64,000 nucleotides of DNA, from assembly GCA_030526485.1 (NCBI GenBank), contig JAUNCS010000001.1, forward strand, positions 62,001-126,000, given 5' to 3'. The notes under the pieces were generated by a model, which saw only the letters and a list, made by a program, of their open reading frames with translations, was not told where the DNA came from and made no database searches. The DNA comes from Erysipelotrichaceae bacterium (GTDB lineage: Bacteria; Bacillota_I; Bacilli_A; Erysipelotrichales; Erysipelotrichaceae). Made by a program: the position numbers and the translations under genes. Below are positions 8,656-17,501 of this stretch, one piece after another. Numbering within the stretch: the stretch's first letter is position 1; each line of letters begins with the position of its first letter.

Positions 8656-9613
8656 TATTATTGTCCCTGTCTATAATGGAGAAAAAACAATAGAGAAATC
8701 TATTGTTTCTTTGCTTAAGCAGACTATCCCTGTAGATATTATTGTGGTTAATGATGGTTCTAAAGATAAGACTGAAGAGATTATCTTAAAACTAAAAGAG
8801 AACAATGATAATATTCATTACTTCCACAAAGAAAATGGCGGCATTGCCAATACCCGTAACTATGGTGTTGATAGGGTTGAAACTGATTTCTTTGGTTTCT
8901 TAGACGCGGATGACACGGTTAGGGAAGATATGGCAGAGAAAATGCTTAAGTGTATTGAAGAAAATAAAGCGGATATCTGTTTATCTAATTTCACTTGGGT
9001 ATTTGAAGATGGCAATACAAGACACCAGAAAGATGTTTTCTATAAAGATAAACATGAAATTCTGGAAAAGATGTTTGCAGTTCTATGGAATAAGGTTTAT
9101 CGCACCGAATGGTTTAGAAATACGGGCCTAAGATTTCCTGAAGGTCTAAGATATGAAGATGCTTCTCTTTTATATAGACTGGCTTACTTTATGGATAAGG
9201 TTTGCTATGTCGATGAAACCTTCGTTGATTACTATCAGATACAGGGGTCTATTACGCATACCTTTGGTATTAATATCAACGATATGATTTTAGTCTTCAA
9301 GGGTATTAAAGAGTTCTATATTGAAAAAGGTGCCTTTGATGAGTATAAAGATGAAATTGAATACTTATATATCAGATTCTTCCTGGGTAATTCTTATTTA
9401 AGAGCTTGTCGAATCATTGATAAAGAGGTTAGAAAAGATACCTTGAATAAGGGCTGGAATATCTTAATGGAAAACTTTCCTGACTTTAAAAAGAATAAGT
9501 ATTTAAAGAACAGTGGAATGAAAAATAAATACTACAGTTTAATGAATAGACAGATGTATTTTTCAAATGTTTATTTATTTAAGCTTTTATATAAACTGGG
9601 AATAATGAAGTAA
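8642..9613 (+). CDS. GT2 glycosyltransferase
   Basis: 323 residues, GT-A fold family 2. N-terminus LSIIVPVYNGEKTIEKS, VVNDGSKDKTEE for nucleotide binding, ENGGIANTRNYG, and a DADD metal-binding motif in FLDADDTV. An acceptor-side element follows (WNKVYRTEWF, then RYEDASL around residues 160-170). It adds a sugar from an activated donor to the growing lipid-linked repeat unit in the cytosol. Its C-terminus is basic and aromatic and may touch the membrane. It has GAGG upstream and overlaps the Wzy-like gene. It is related to 36349, 37305 and 49410 but has IANTRNYG where those have LSDARNYG. Donor and acceptor are unknown. Confidence 0.9.
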   Translation: MNKLSIIVPVYNGEKTIEKSIVSLLKQTIPVDIIVVNDGSKDKTEEIILKLKENNDNIHYFHKENGGIANTRNYGVDRVETDFFGFLDADDTVREDMAEKMLKCIEENKADICLSNFTWVFEDGNTRHQKDVFYKDKHEILEKMFAVLWNKVYRTEWFRNTGLRFPEGLRYEDASLLYRLAYFMDKVCYVDETFVDYYQIQGSITHTFGININDMILVFKGIKEFYIEKGAFDEYKDEIEYLYIRFFLGNSYLRACRIIDKEVRKDTLNKGWNILMENFPDFKKNKYLKNSGMKNKYYSLMNRQMYFSNVYLFKLLYKLGIMK

Positions 9614-11416
9614 ATGTTAACTTTATTGATATCGATATTATTTATATTTGGGATAACTGGAATATTAGTTAATTTTTCGAATCGCAAGTTTGAAGAAATG
9701 CTTCCGTTTACCTTAATCACATCAGTATTTGTACTGATGTTTTTCGGTTTTTTGAGACATTTGAAATATGGCTATTATTTTCTTTGCTTATTAATTGTTA
9801 TTTTCTATGTGTATTTATTATTGAAAAAGAAAATTGATAAGGAATTCTTAAAACGTTTTATAACAGTTGGTTCAATGGTGTTCCTGGTACTAATGGTAAT
9901 CATTTATTTTGTCCAGATTACTCGTGGCTTTAATTTCTGGGATGAATTTGGGCATTGGGGACCAATGGTTAAGGAAAGTTTAAGACTAAATAAGTTCTAT
10001 TCTGTTCCGGAATCAACTTTGCAAAGACATAAGGATTATCCACCTTTCTTCACAATGTTGGAACTGTTGTGGTGTTATTTTAATGATTCATACAGCGAAG
10101 GTATTATCTTTGTGGCTACAACTACTTTCTCTGTATCTTTGTTTATGCCACTGTTTAAGAAATATGGTTTCAATAAAAAGGGAATTATCAATTCAATAAT
10201 TACGGTAGCAATATTATTTTTCCTTTTACTGACAATCGGATTAACCCCTAATGCGTCAGATACAGCTCATTTCTTTAATTCAGTCTATATGGACTGGCCA
10301 ATGGCCATCTTTTTAGCATTTACTTTTTATCTTATCTATACAGATAAAAAAGAATTTGTTGATGATTTAATGATTTCCTCTTGTTTTGTTTCGTTATTAA
10401 TGATGAAACAGATGGGCCTACCATTTTATCTTTTGTGTTTATTCTTACTGATATTAAATCGTTTTGTTATATCTGATGATAAGAAATTTAAAATAAGATA
10501 TTTATTACTATTTATCATCATTCCAATTGCATTCTATTTTGGCTGGGACTTCTATATAAAAAGTGTTGGCTTAGCTAATTATGCTCAGTTCAAAATCAGC
10601 GATATCAGTGTTTCGAGAATGCTGGAAATTGTGCAAAACAATGGTGAAACTAACTGGCAGACGATATCTTTTGTGAATTATCTTGATGCTATCTTGAATA
10701 GAAAACTGGTTGTTCATCCTGTTAGTGTTTCATACTTCATTTATGCGATATTCATAAGTTTATGCGTATTGTTTACTGGGTATAAGGATCATAAAAAATG
10801 GTCTATATCAATAAGCTACTTACTTGGCTCAGCTGGTTATGCTTTAGCAATGATGTTGTTGTACTGTTTCTGTTTTGGTCCAAGTGAAGGACCACAGCTT
10901 GCATCGTTTGATAGATATCTAATCACTTATTTATTCTTTGGAAACTGTCTGCTAATTTATTTGCTTGTAGATAAATATTACGATAGTCTATTAATTCTGA
11001 TTGTTGTTTTGGTATTAGTGTTGCCATTTGTTGAGTTTGAAGATCTTAAGAACTTTAACTATAGAGAATGTCTATTTGGTGATAATGCAATTGCGAATTA
11101 TTTGGATTATCCAATTGAAGAAGATAAACAAACACTCGTAATTCAACAGAATATTGAAGATGTTAATGATTATGCAATTTTCGGCTATATAAATGGCAAT
11201 AATGTCGATGTATATAAGTTTGGCATCCCTGAATGGGAAGGTGATAGAACGGTAAATATTGATATAAATGAATTTAATGAATTTTTAGGAACTTATGATT
11301 ATGTTTATATCGAATCTATAAACGAATATTTCGACATCTATTACAACGAAACTTTGCATTTTGTTGCAGGAAGTTTGTACAAAAATAGTGAAGGCGATTT
11401 TATTAGGGTAAATTAG
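9614..11416 (+). CDS. GT-C-fold membrane glycosyltransferase, copy 1
   Basis: 600 residues with about 11-12 membrane segments and a soluble C-terminal part (about 500-600). The first outer loop has an acidic motif typical of GT-C enzymes, which use lipid-phosphate sugars: FWDEFGHWGP with D110-E111 and H114-W115, followed by HKDYPPFFT at about 139-147. It is paralogous to 12436-14265 throughout. Its likely role is transferring a sugar from undecaprenyl phosphate to the polymer outside the cell. It begins directly after the preceding stop (TAA then ATG) without a clear Shine-Dalgarno. Together with its paralogue it brackets a DPM-synthase-like GT2 that could make the donor. The specific acceptor is not inferable. 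Confidence 0.65.
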   Translation: MLTLLISILFIFGITGILVNFSNRKFEEMLPFTLITSVFVLMFFGFLRHLKYGYYFLCLLIVIFYVYLLLKKKIDKEFLKRFITVGSMVFLVLMVIIYFVQITRGFNFWDEFGHWGPMVKESLRLNKFYSVPESTLQRHKDYPPFFTMLELLWCYFNDSYSEGIIFVATTTFSVSLFMPLFKKYGFNKKGIINSIITVAILFFLLLTIGLTPNASDTAHFFNSVYMDWPMAIFLAFTFYLIYTDKKEFVDDLMISSCFVSLLMMKQMGLPFYLLCLFLLILNRFVISDDKKFKIRYLLLFIIIPIAFYFGWDFYIKSVGLANYAQFKISDISVSRMLEIVQNNGETNWQTISFVNYLDAILNRKLVVHPVSVSYFIYAIFISLCVLFTGYKDHKKWSISISYLLGSAGYALAMMLLYCFCFGPSEGPQLASFDRYLITYLFFGNCLLIYLLVDKYYDSLLILIVVLVLVLPFVEFEDLKNFNYRECLFGDNAIANYLDYPIEEDKQTLVIQQNIEDVNDYAIFGYINGNNVDVYKFGIPEWEGDRTVNIDINEFNEFLGTYDYVYIESINEYFDIYYNETLHFVAGSLYKNSEGDFIRVN

Positions 11417-11452
11417 TTTGATTAGTAAAAAGGTTATAAATGCCTTGTATTG

Positions 11453-11458
11453 TATAAT
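11453..11458 (+). promoter_or_regulatory. Possible -10 element before the DPM-like GT2 gene
   Basis: TATAAT preceded directly by TG, 14 bases before the first ATG at 11473. No good -35 is seen, so confidence is low. It would give a very short leader carrying AAGAGGG. Confidence 0.3.
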
Positions 11459-11478
11459 TGATAAGAAGAGGGATGAGT

Positions 11479-12435
11479 ATGCCTATGAATAATGATAGAA
11501 AAGAAAAAATTGCGGTTTTAATACCGTGTTATAACGAAGAATTAACAGTTACTAATGTAGTTAGTGATTTTAAGAGGGTATTACCTGAAGCAGATATCTA
11601 TGTCTACAACAATAATTCTAAAGATAAGACAAAGGAACTGGCTTTAAAGGCTGGCGCTATTGTAAGAGATGAATTTGCTCAGGGTAAGGGTAATGTTGTC
11701 AGATCAATGTTTAGAGATATTGATGCGGATGTGTATATCATGGTTGATGGTGATGACACTTATCCAGCCGAAGAAGTTGAAGCTTTAATCGCTCCAGTTC
11801 TTGAAGGAAAAGCGGATATGGTTATTGGTGATAGACTGTCTTCAACATATTATGAAGAAAATAAGCGCCCTTTCCATAACTTTGGTAATTCGCTGGTTAA
11901 GGGTTTAATTAATTTCTTATTTAAGTCAGATCTAGAAGATATCATGACTGGTTATCGTGCTTTCTCTAAGAAGTTTGTTAAGACTATGCCGGTTATGTCT
12001 GATGGTTTCCAGATTGAAACAGAAATGACTATCTTTGCCTTAACTAATAATATGAAGGTTGTGAATGTTCCAATCACTTATCGTGATAGACCGGCTGGTT
12101 CAGAATCTAAGTTAAATACTGTATCTGATGGTATTAAGGTATTATTGACTTTATTTAATTTGTTTAAGGATAATAGACCGTTCCTTTTATTTGGAATTCT
12201 ATCTTTTGTAGTATTCGTACTTGGATTAATTATTGGTATTCCAGTTATCAGCGAATTTGTAAAAACAGCTTATATTACAAAAGTACCTAGTGCTGTTCTA
12301 GCTGCTGCATTAGTGATTAACTCATTCTTATTCTTAAGTGTTGGTATTATTTTGGATGCGATTAAGAATCAGAAACATTATCTGTTCCAGTGCTATGTGA
12401 ATCAGGTAGTAGAAAGAATTAATAAGGAAAAATAA
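11479..12435 (+). CDS. Polyprenyl-phosphate sugar synthase-like GT2 (DPM1/GtrB type)
   Basis: About 319 residues: a GT2 domain (AVLIPCYNEELTV, NNNSKDKT, DGDDTYPAEE as the DxD region, IMTGYRAFSKKFV, and a YRDRPAGSESK acceptor loop) followed by two C-terminal membrane segments (about residues 232-255 and 270-292). This is the architecture of enzymes that put a hexose on undecaprenyl or dolichyl phosphate at the inner membrane face. Three in-frame ATGs exist at 11473, 11479 and 11485. GAGGG at 11468-11472 has the best spacing to 11479, so that start was chosen. The frame is also open back to a TTG at 11458. It sits between two paralogous GT-C genes, which would use its product. The donor sugar is unknown. 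Confidence 0.85.
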   Translation: MPMNNDRKEKIAVLIPCYNEELTVTNVVSDFKRVLPEADIYVYNNNSKDKTKELALKAGAIVRDEFAQGKGNVVRSMFRDIDADVYIMVDGDDTYPAEEVEALIAPVLEGKADMVIGDRLSSTYYEENKRPFHNFGNSLVKGLINFLFKSDLEDIMTGYRAFSKKFVKTMPVMSDGFQIETEMTIFALTNNMKVVNVPITYRDRPAGSESKLNTVSDGIKVLLTLFNLFKDNRPFLLFGILSFVVFVLGLIIGIPVISEFVKTAYITKVPSAVLAAALVINSFLFLSVGIILDAIKNQKHYLFQCYVNQVVERINKEK

Positions 12436-14265
12436 ATGTTTTATTTAACTTCTATATTTTGGTTATTATCGATATCGGGGTTACTGACAATAGTGTTCAA
12501 AAGAAGATTTGAAATGGTCTTAACCATTTCAATGATTCTGGGAACACTTTTGTTGTTTTTCTTCGGGTTTTTAGGGCATATCAGCTATGGCTATTATTTT
12601 TCGTGGGTTTTTGTAACCTTATTTTATTTGATAGTTCTTTATTGGCTAATCAAAAGAGATTATCAAAAGCTAAGAGAATTAAAAGACAACTTATTTACTT
12701 TTGGTACCTTAGCTTTCGCTATCCTTTGTGTGTTTATTTTTGTTTTATATCGATATCAGGGCTTTAGTAATTGCGATGAATTTACACATTGGGGACCGAT
12801 GCTTAAAGAAACTCTAAGATTAGATGGCTTTTACACCCAAGAAGCTTCAAAATTGATTATGCACAAAGACTATCCACCTTTCTTTACATTGGTAGAAATG
12901 TTGTGGCTGGGTTTTGGCGGCTTTGTTTATCACGAGGGTTATGCCTATGTAGCCTTGGTGGCTTTTATGTTTTCAATGTTTATGCCTGTTTACCATGGTT
13001 TAAAATTTAACAAGAAGGAAGATTGGTTAAAGGCATTGCTTATTACTTTAAGTATTCTACTGGTTGGTCTAACGATTGATAAAACAATAACAGCTTCCGA
13101 TTATGCCTTTGTTTACAATTCGATCTATGTAGACTGGGCATTAGCTTTGTTTTGCTCATACGCCTTGTATGTGACTTATAAAGAATCTGATTGGGGCTTT
13201 TATCAGTTAAGTTTTTTATCATTAGTATTAATTACTTTCATTCTAATGAAGCAGATGGGCTTGGTTTATTACATCGTTGTTTTATTCTTTGCTTTCTTAA
13301 AGGTGTTACTCATTGATAAAAAACTTGATGTAAAAATGCTAATCAAGGGAGTAGTTTTATTAATTGTAATTCCACTATGCTTTTATGTTTTGTGGAAGAA
13401 GTATGTCAATATCTATGAAATTGATAGACAGTTTGAAATTGGTGAATTAAGTTTAAAAACTTTCGTAAATATAATTACAGGTAATACAGAAATAGGTTGG
13501 AAATATCAGGCTTTCAGAAATTACTGCAGCGCTTTAATTAAAAGGCCATTGATATTGCATCCCTTCAAGATGACTTACTTTGTTTATGTGTTGTTAGTTG
13601 ATTTGATTATTCTGTTAATTAACAGATTCAAAAAAGAATCTATCTATATTTCTGGTGTATACACAATCGGCGCTATTGGATATTCTGTAGCGATGCTATT
13701 GTTGTATACGTTGGCATTCACTGTGGATGAGGCGCCATATTTAGCTTCTTTTGATAGGTACATGGTTTCTTATTTGTATGCTGGTACAACTATAGTTACG
13801 ATGTTGGCTATAGATAAATATAGCAATTCAACTTTGAAAGAAACTATGGTATTGCTGGCGATATTGCTTTTTGTCGAACCCGAAACCTTAGAACATCTTA
13901 TTCCAAAACCATATGATGAAAACCAACCAACTTTAAAGATATTGGTTGTTGAACAATATAACGATGGAATTGATTTTGGCAGAGAAAAAGTTAATGGGTT
14001 TAATCTTGAATTTGATCGTATCGGCTATGTTGAAGAGAGTGAAGAAAATTTTGAATTATTTAAGTCAAAATTAATGGAAGATGATGACTTGTACATTATT
14101 GGTTACGACGATACCATCTATCATTTTTGGCAAAGATTAGGCGTTGAAGATTATCTCTTTAATGAAGCGTTTTATGATTTGAATAAAACAAATGGTTTGA
14201 GTGTCAAATGGGATGCGTATTCGTTTATTCACTACGTAATAATGTACTACCAACTGGGTATATAA
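12436..14265 (+). CDS. GT-C-fold membrane glycosyltransferase, copy 2
   Basis: 609 residues with about 11-12 membrane segments. It is a paralogue of 9614-11416, sharing the first-loop acidic motif CDEFTHWGPMLKE (D114-E115, H118) and HKDYPPFFT, as well as SFDRYMVSYLY near the last membrane segments. The soluble C-terminal part (about 500-609) is less conserved. Its presumed role is extracytoplasmic sugar transfer from an undecaprenyl-phosphate donor, possibly that made by the gene immediately upstream. It starts directly after the upstream stop with AAGGA eight or so bases before ATG. The two copies may add sugars at different positions of the repeat unit. Substrate specificity cannot be seen. 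Confidence 0.65.
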   Translation: MFYLTSIFWLLSISGLLTIVFKRRFEMVLTISMILGTLLLFFFGFLGHISYGYYFSWVFVTLFYLIVLYWLIKRDYQKLRELKDNLFTFGTLAFAILCVFIFVLYRYQGFSNCDEFTHWGPMLKETLRLDGFYTQEASKLIMHKDYPPFFTLVEMLWLGFGGFVYHEGYAYVALVAFMFSMFMPVYHGLKFNKKEDWLKALLITLSILLVGLTIDKTITASDYAFVYNSIYVDWALALFCSYALYVTYKESDWGFYQLSFLSLVLITFILMKQMGLVYYIVVLFFAFLKVLLIDKKLDVKMLIKGVVLLIVIPLCFYVLWKKYVNIYEIDRQFEIGELSLKTFVNIITGNTEIGWKYQAFRNYCSALIKRPLILHPFKMTYFVYVLLVDLIILLINRFKKESIYISGVYTIGAIGYSVAMLLLYTLAFTVDEAPYLASFDRYMVSYLYAGTTIVTMLAIDKYSNSTLKETMVLLAILLFVEPETLEHLIPKPYDENQPTLKILVVEQYNDGIDFGREKVNGFNLEFDRIGYVEESEENFELFKSKLMEDDDLYIIGYDDTIYHFWQRLGVEDYLFNEAFYDLNKTNGLSVKWDAYSFIHYVIMYYQLGI

Positions 14266-14287
14266 TGTTTAGGGGAGATGTTTATCT

Positions 14288-15415
14288 ATGATTAAATTTA
14301 ATGTTCCACCTCATTTAGAGGACAGCGATAAGTATGTACTAGATTCAATGGCTAGTGGCGATATTGCTGGCGATAATAAATATACAAAACTATGTGAAGA
14401 AATATTAGCTAAGAAGTTTGGTTCACCAAAAGTACATTTAACTACTTCTGGTACTACTGCTTTAGAAATGGCTTGTATGCTGGCTGATATTGGCCCAGGC
14501 GATGAAGTAATTCTTCCTTCATATACTTTCTCAAGCACAGCTAATGCGATTGTTATTTTTGGTGGTACGCCAGTATTTGTTGATATTCGTCCAGATACAA
14601 TGAATATCGATGAAACAAAGATTGAAGCTGCTATCACACCTAAGACTAAGGCTATTATGGTAGTTCACTATGCTGGTGTTGGCTGTAATATGGAAGTTAT
14701 CTGTGATATCGCAAAAAGACATAATCTGATTCTATTAGAAGATGCTGCTCAGGTAGTAAATGCTACATATAAGGGTAAGTATTTAGGTACATTTGGTGAT
14801 GTTGGCTGTTATTCGTTCCATGAAACAAAGAACTATTCAATGGGTGAAGGTGGCGCAGTTTCTATTAATAATCCAGCATTAATTGATAGAACAGATATCA
14901 TCAGAGAAAAGGGTACAAATAGAACACAGTTCTTTAATGGTCAGGTAGATAAGTATACCTGGGTTGATAAGGGTTCTAGTTACTTGCCAAGTGATATCCT
15001 GGCTGCTTATTTATATCCACAGTTATTAATTATGGATGAAATGAGACAGGATAGAATTGATACTTTTAATCTGTACTATGAATTATTAAAACCATTAAAG
15101 GATGCTGGCAAGATTGATCTTCCAGTTATTCCTGAGGGTTGTGTACATAATGGTCATATGTTCTATGTTAAGACTAAGAACCTGGAAGAAAGATGTGCAT
15201 TGCAGACTTTCTTAAGAGAAAAGGGTGTTGGTACTGCTTTCCACTATGTTCCATTACATAGTGCTCCTGAAGGTTTAAAAGTAGGCAGAATGTCTGGCGA
15301 AGATGTATATACCACAAAGGAATTTGAAAGACTGTTAAGAATGCCTATGTACTATAAACTAGGCAAAGAAAACACAGAATATATCTGTGATATGATTAAG
15401 GAATTTTATAAATAA
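14288..15415 (+). CDS. rffA: dTDP-4-amino-4,6-dideoxygalactose transaminase (RffA/WecE)
   Basis: 375 residues, the same size as E. coli WecE and similar along the whole chain. Diagnostic blocks are VILPSYTFSSTANA (75-88), VDIRPDTMNIDET (98-110), PVHYAG-like VVHYAGVGCNME, EDAAQ with the cofactor Asp (D152), and the PLP Lys K181 in SFHETKNYSMGEGGA, then REKGTNRTQFF and GQVDKYTWVDKGSSYL. The enzyme converts dTDP-4-keto-6-deoxyglucose, the product of RmlB (encoded at 35275 here), to dTDP-Fuc4N using glutamate. GGGGAG lies about 12 bases before the ATG. It is the last gene of the unit that begins at 4085 and is followed by a strong terminator. No RffC-type N-acetyltransferase is seen, so the sugar may stay as free amine or be modified by another protein. 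Confidence 0.93.
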   Translation: MIKFNVPPHLEDSDKYVLDSMASGDIAGDNKYTKLCEEILAKKFGSPKVHLTTSGTTALEMACMLADIGPGDEVILPSYTFSSTANAIVIFGGTPVFVDIRPDTMNIDETKIEAAITPKTKAIMVVHYAGVGCNMEVICDIAKRHNLILLEDAAQVVNATYKGKYLGTFGDVGCYSFHETKNYSMGEGGAVSINNPALIDRTDIIREKGTNRTQFFNGQVDKYTWVDKGSSYLPSDILAAYLYPQLLIMDEMRQDRIDTFNLYYELLKPLKDAGKIDLPVIPEGCVHNGHMFYVKTKNLEERCALQTFLREKGVGTAFHYVPLHSAPEGLKVGRMSGEDVYTTKEFERLLRMPMYYKLGKENTEYICDMIKEFYK

Positions 15416-15421
15416 GAATTT

Positions 15422-15467
15422 AAGAGCTATATTTGCCATAAAACAGTTAGAATATAGCTCTTTTTTA
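15422..15467 (+). terminator. Strong Rho-independent terminator
   Basis: AAGAGCTATATT (15422-15433) pairs with AATATAGCTCTT (15451-15462), 12 bp without mismatch, loop of 17, then TTTTTTAA. It ends the 4085-15415 unit. Confidence 0.85.
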
Positions 15468-15496
15468 ATGCGTTGAAAAATGTTCAATAGAAAGCT

Positions 15497-15505
15497 TGGT
15501 ATAAT
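15497..15505 (+). promoter_or_regulatory. Extended -10 promoter for the 15552 unit
   Basis: TGGTATAAT is a perfect extended -10 (TGn plus TATAAT). A weak TTGAAA at 15473 is too far (21 bases). The predicted start is near 15512, giving a leader of about 40 bases. This leader contains a small AAGGA/TCCTT hairpin (15517-15531) and no normal Shine-Dalgarno before ATG 15552. Confidence 0.55.
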
Positions 15506-15551
15506 TATGGTAGATTAAGGAATCCATCCTTTTTGTGATGCAAAAATTATT

Positions 15552-17492
15552 ATGAAAAATAAGAAAACTATATTTGAACATTGGCATTTAATTTCAGTAC
15601 TGCTTGTAGCATACGATTATTTTTCAATTGTTCTGGCATATTTTTTAGCACTGTTCATTCGCTTTGATGGTCGTTTTAGTTTGATACCATCACAATATTT
15701 TGAGCCATATAAACAAACAATTTTTATATATGCAGTATTGTGTATTGTTGTTTTTTGGTTAATGAGACTTTATAAGAGTATTTGGCGCTTTGCGAGCTAT
15801 AACGAATTAATTAGAGTTATTAATTCTACCGCAATCACTATTGTTCTATATGTTGTATACATGTCTATCTTTGTATGCAGAATGCCTATCTCTTATTATT
15901 TCTTTGGCGGTTTAACACAGTTCGCTCTTGTATTGGCAATCCGTTTCTCATATCGTTTTGTTTTACTTTTAAGAAGTAAACAGAACTCAAAAGATAAAAA
16001 GAATGTAATGATCATTGGCGCTGGTTCGGCAGGACAAATGATTTATCGCGATATTAAAATGTCTTCTTATCTTGAAGAAAAGGTCTGCTGCTTTATTGAT
16101 GACAATACAAATAAACACGGAAGAGATATTGATGGCGTACCAGTTTTTGGTGGAAGAGATAGAATTCTTGAAGCTGTTAATACATTTGAAATAAAGAAGA
16201 TTTACCTGGCTATTCCTAGTGCTGATGCACATACAAAAAGAGACTTGTTAAATATCTGTAATGAAACTTCTTGTGAACTGATGAACTTACCAGGCATCTA
16301 TCAGTTGGCTACTGGCCAGGTAACAGTTAATCAGATGAAAAAGGTATCTGTTGAAGATTTGCTTGGCAGAGATCCAATCAAAGCAGATATGCATCAGATT
16401 TATGAACAGCTAAATGGCAAAGTTATTTTAGTAACAGGTGGTGGCGGTTCCATTGGTTCTGAATTATGCAGACAGATTGCTGCCCATGGTCCAAAGCAAT
16501 TAATTATCTTTGATGTTTATGAAAACAATGCCTATGATATTCAGCTTGAACTTAAGAGAAAGTATCCTAACCTTAATTTGGTTACTTTAATAGGATCTGT
16601 TAGAGACAGTCGAAGAATTATGGGCGTCTTTGAAAAATACAGACCTGATATCGTATACCACGCAGCAGCTCATAAGTATGTACCATTAATGGAAGATTCT
16701 CCTTGTGAGGCAATCAAAAATAATACTATTGGCACTTATAAGACAGCTTTTGCGGCGATGGTTTATGGCTGTAAGAGATTTGTGCTTATCAGCACTGATA
16801 AGGCAGTTAATCCAACCAATATTATGGGCGCAACCAAGAGAACCTGTGAAATGATTTGTCAGTCTTTTAATCAAAAGATTAAGGATGGAAAAGCTGAAGA
16901 AATCTCCCAGTTATTTACCCATGAAAATGAATCTGATAAAGACTATTTAAGCGAATTAAGAAACGCAAAAACAGAATTTGTTGCTGTTAGATTTGGCAAC
17001 GTTTTAGGAAGTAATGGTTCAGTTATTCCGCTGTTTAAAAAGCAGATTGAAAATGGTGGCCCGGTAACAGTAACCCATCCTGATATCATCAGATACTTTA
17101 TGACAATACCGGAAGCGGTTGGCTTAGTCTTACAGGCTGGTTATTACGCCAAGGGTGGAGAAATATTTGTCCTGGATATGGGTGAACCAGTAAAGATAGA
17201 CACTTTAGCTAGAAACTTAATTAGATTATCTGGTTATAAACCAGATGTTGATATTAAGGTTGAATACTCGGGATTAAGGCCTGGTGAAAAGTTGTTTGAA
17301 GAAAAACTGATGGCTGAAGAAGGTTTGACTAAAACGGAAAATGATTTAATTCATATTGGCCGTCCAATTCCTTTTGATATCGATAATTATCTAAAACAAT
17401 TGGATGAACTGATGGATGTAGCTTATAACAATGATGAATTAAAAATAAGAGAAATGATGCAAGAAGTGGTGAATACTTATCACCCGGCATAA
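15552..17492 (+). CDS. Membrane-bound UDP-sugar 4,6-dehydratase (WbpM/PglF/CapD family)
   Basis: 646 residues. Four membrane segments (about 15-37, 55-71, 88-108, 118-140) precede a first Rossmann region (GAGSAG at 156-161) and the catalytic short-chain dehydrogenase-type domain (GGGGSIGSE at 296-304). The active site shows D416-K417 and the family's characteristic Met in place of Tyr: STDKAVNPTNIMGATKR with M425 and K429. Such enzymes convert UDP-GlcNAc to UDP-4-keto-6-deoxy-GlcNAc, the first step to bacillosamine-type sugars. The next two genes supply the transaminase and the phosphoglycosyl transferase, so this is an initiating-sugar module. It has its own promoter after a terminator. Gln codons are mainly CAG, as in the flanks. 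Confidence 0.93.
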   Translation: MKNKKTIFEHWHLISVLLVAYDYFSIVLAYFLALFIRFDGRFSLIPSQYFEPYKQTIFIYAVLCIVVFWLMRLYKSIWRFASYNELIRVINSTAITIVLYVVYMSIFVCRMPISYYFFGGLTQFALVLAIRFSYRFVLLLRSKQNSKDKKNVMIIGAGSAGQMIYRDIKMSSYLEEKVCCFIDDNTNKHGRDIDGVPVFGGRDRILEAVNTFEIKKIYLAIPSADAHTKRDLLNICNETSCELMNLPGIYQLATGQVTVNQMKKVSVEDLLGRDPIKADMHQIYEQLNGKVILVTGGGGSIGSELCRQIAAHGPKQLIIFDVYENNAYDIQLELKRKYPNLNLVTLIGSVRDSRRIMGVFEKYRPDIVYHAAAHKYVPLMEDSPCEAIKNNTIGTYKTAFAAMVYGCKRFVLISTDKAVNPTNIMGATKRTCEMICQSFNQKIKDGKAEEISQLFTHENESDKDYLSELRNAKTEFVAVRFGNVLGSNGSVIPLFKKQIENGGPVTVTHPDIIRYFMTIPEAVGLVLQAGYYAKGGEIFVLDMGEPVKIDTLARNLIRLSGYKPDVDIKVEYSGLRPGEKLFEEKLMAEEGLTKTENDLIHIGRPIPFDIDNYLKQLDELMDVAYNNDELKIREMMQEVVNTYHPA

Positions 17493-17501
17493 GGGGAAAC
17501 T

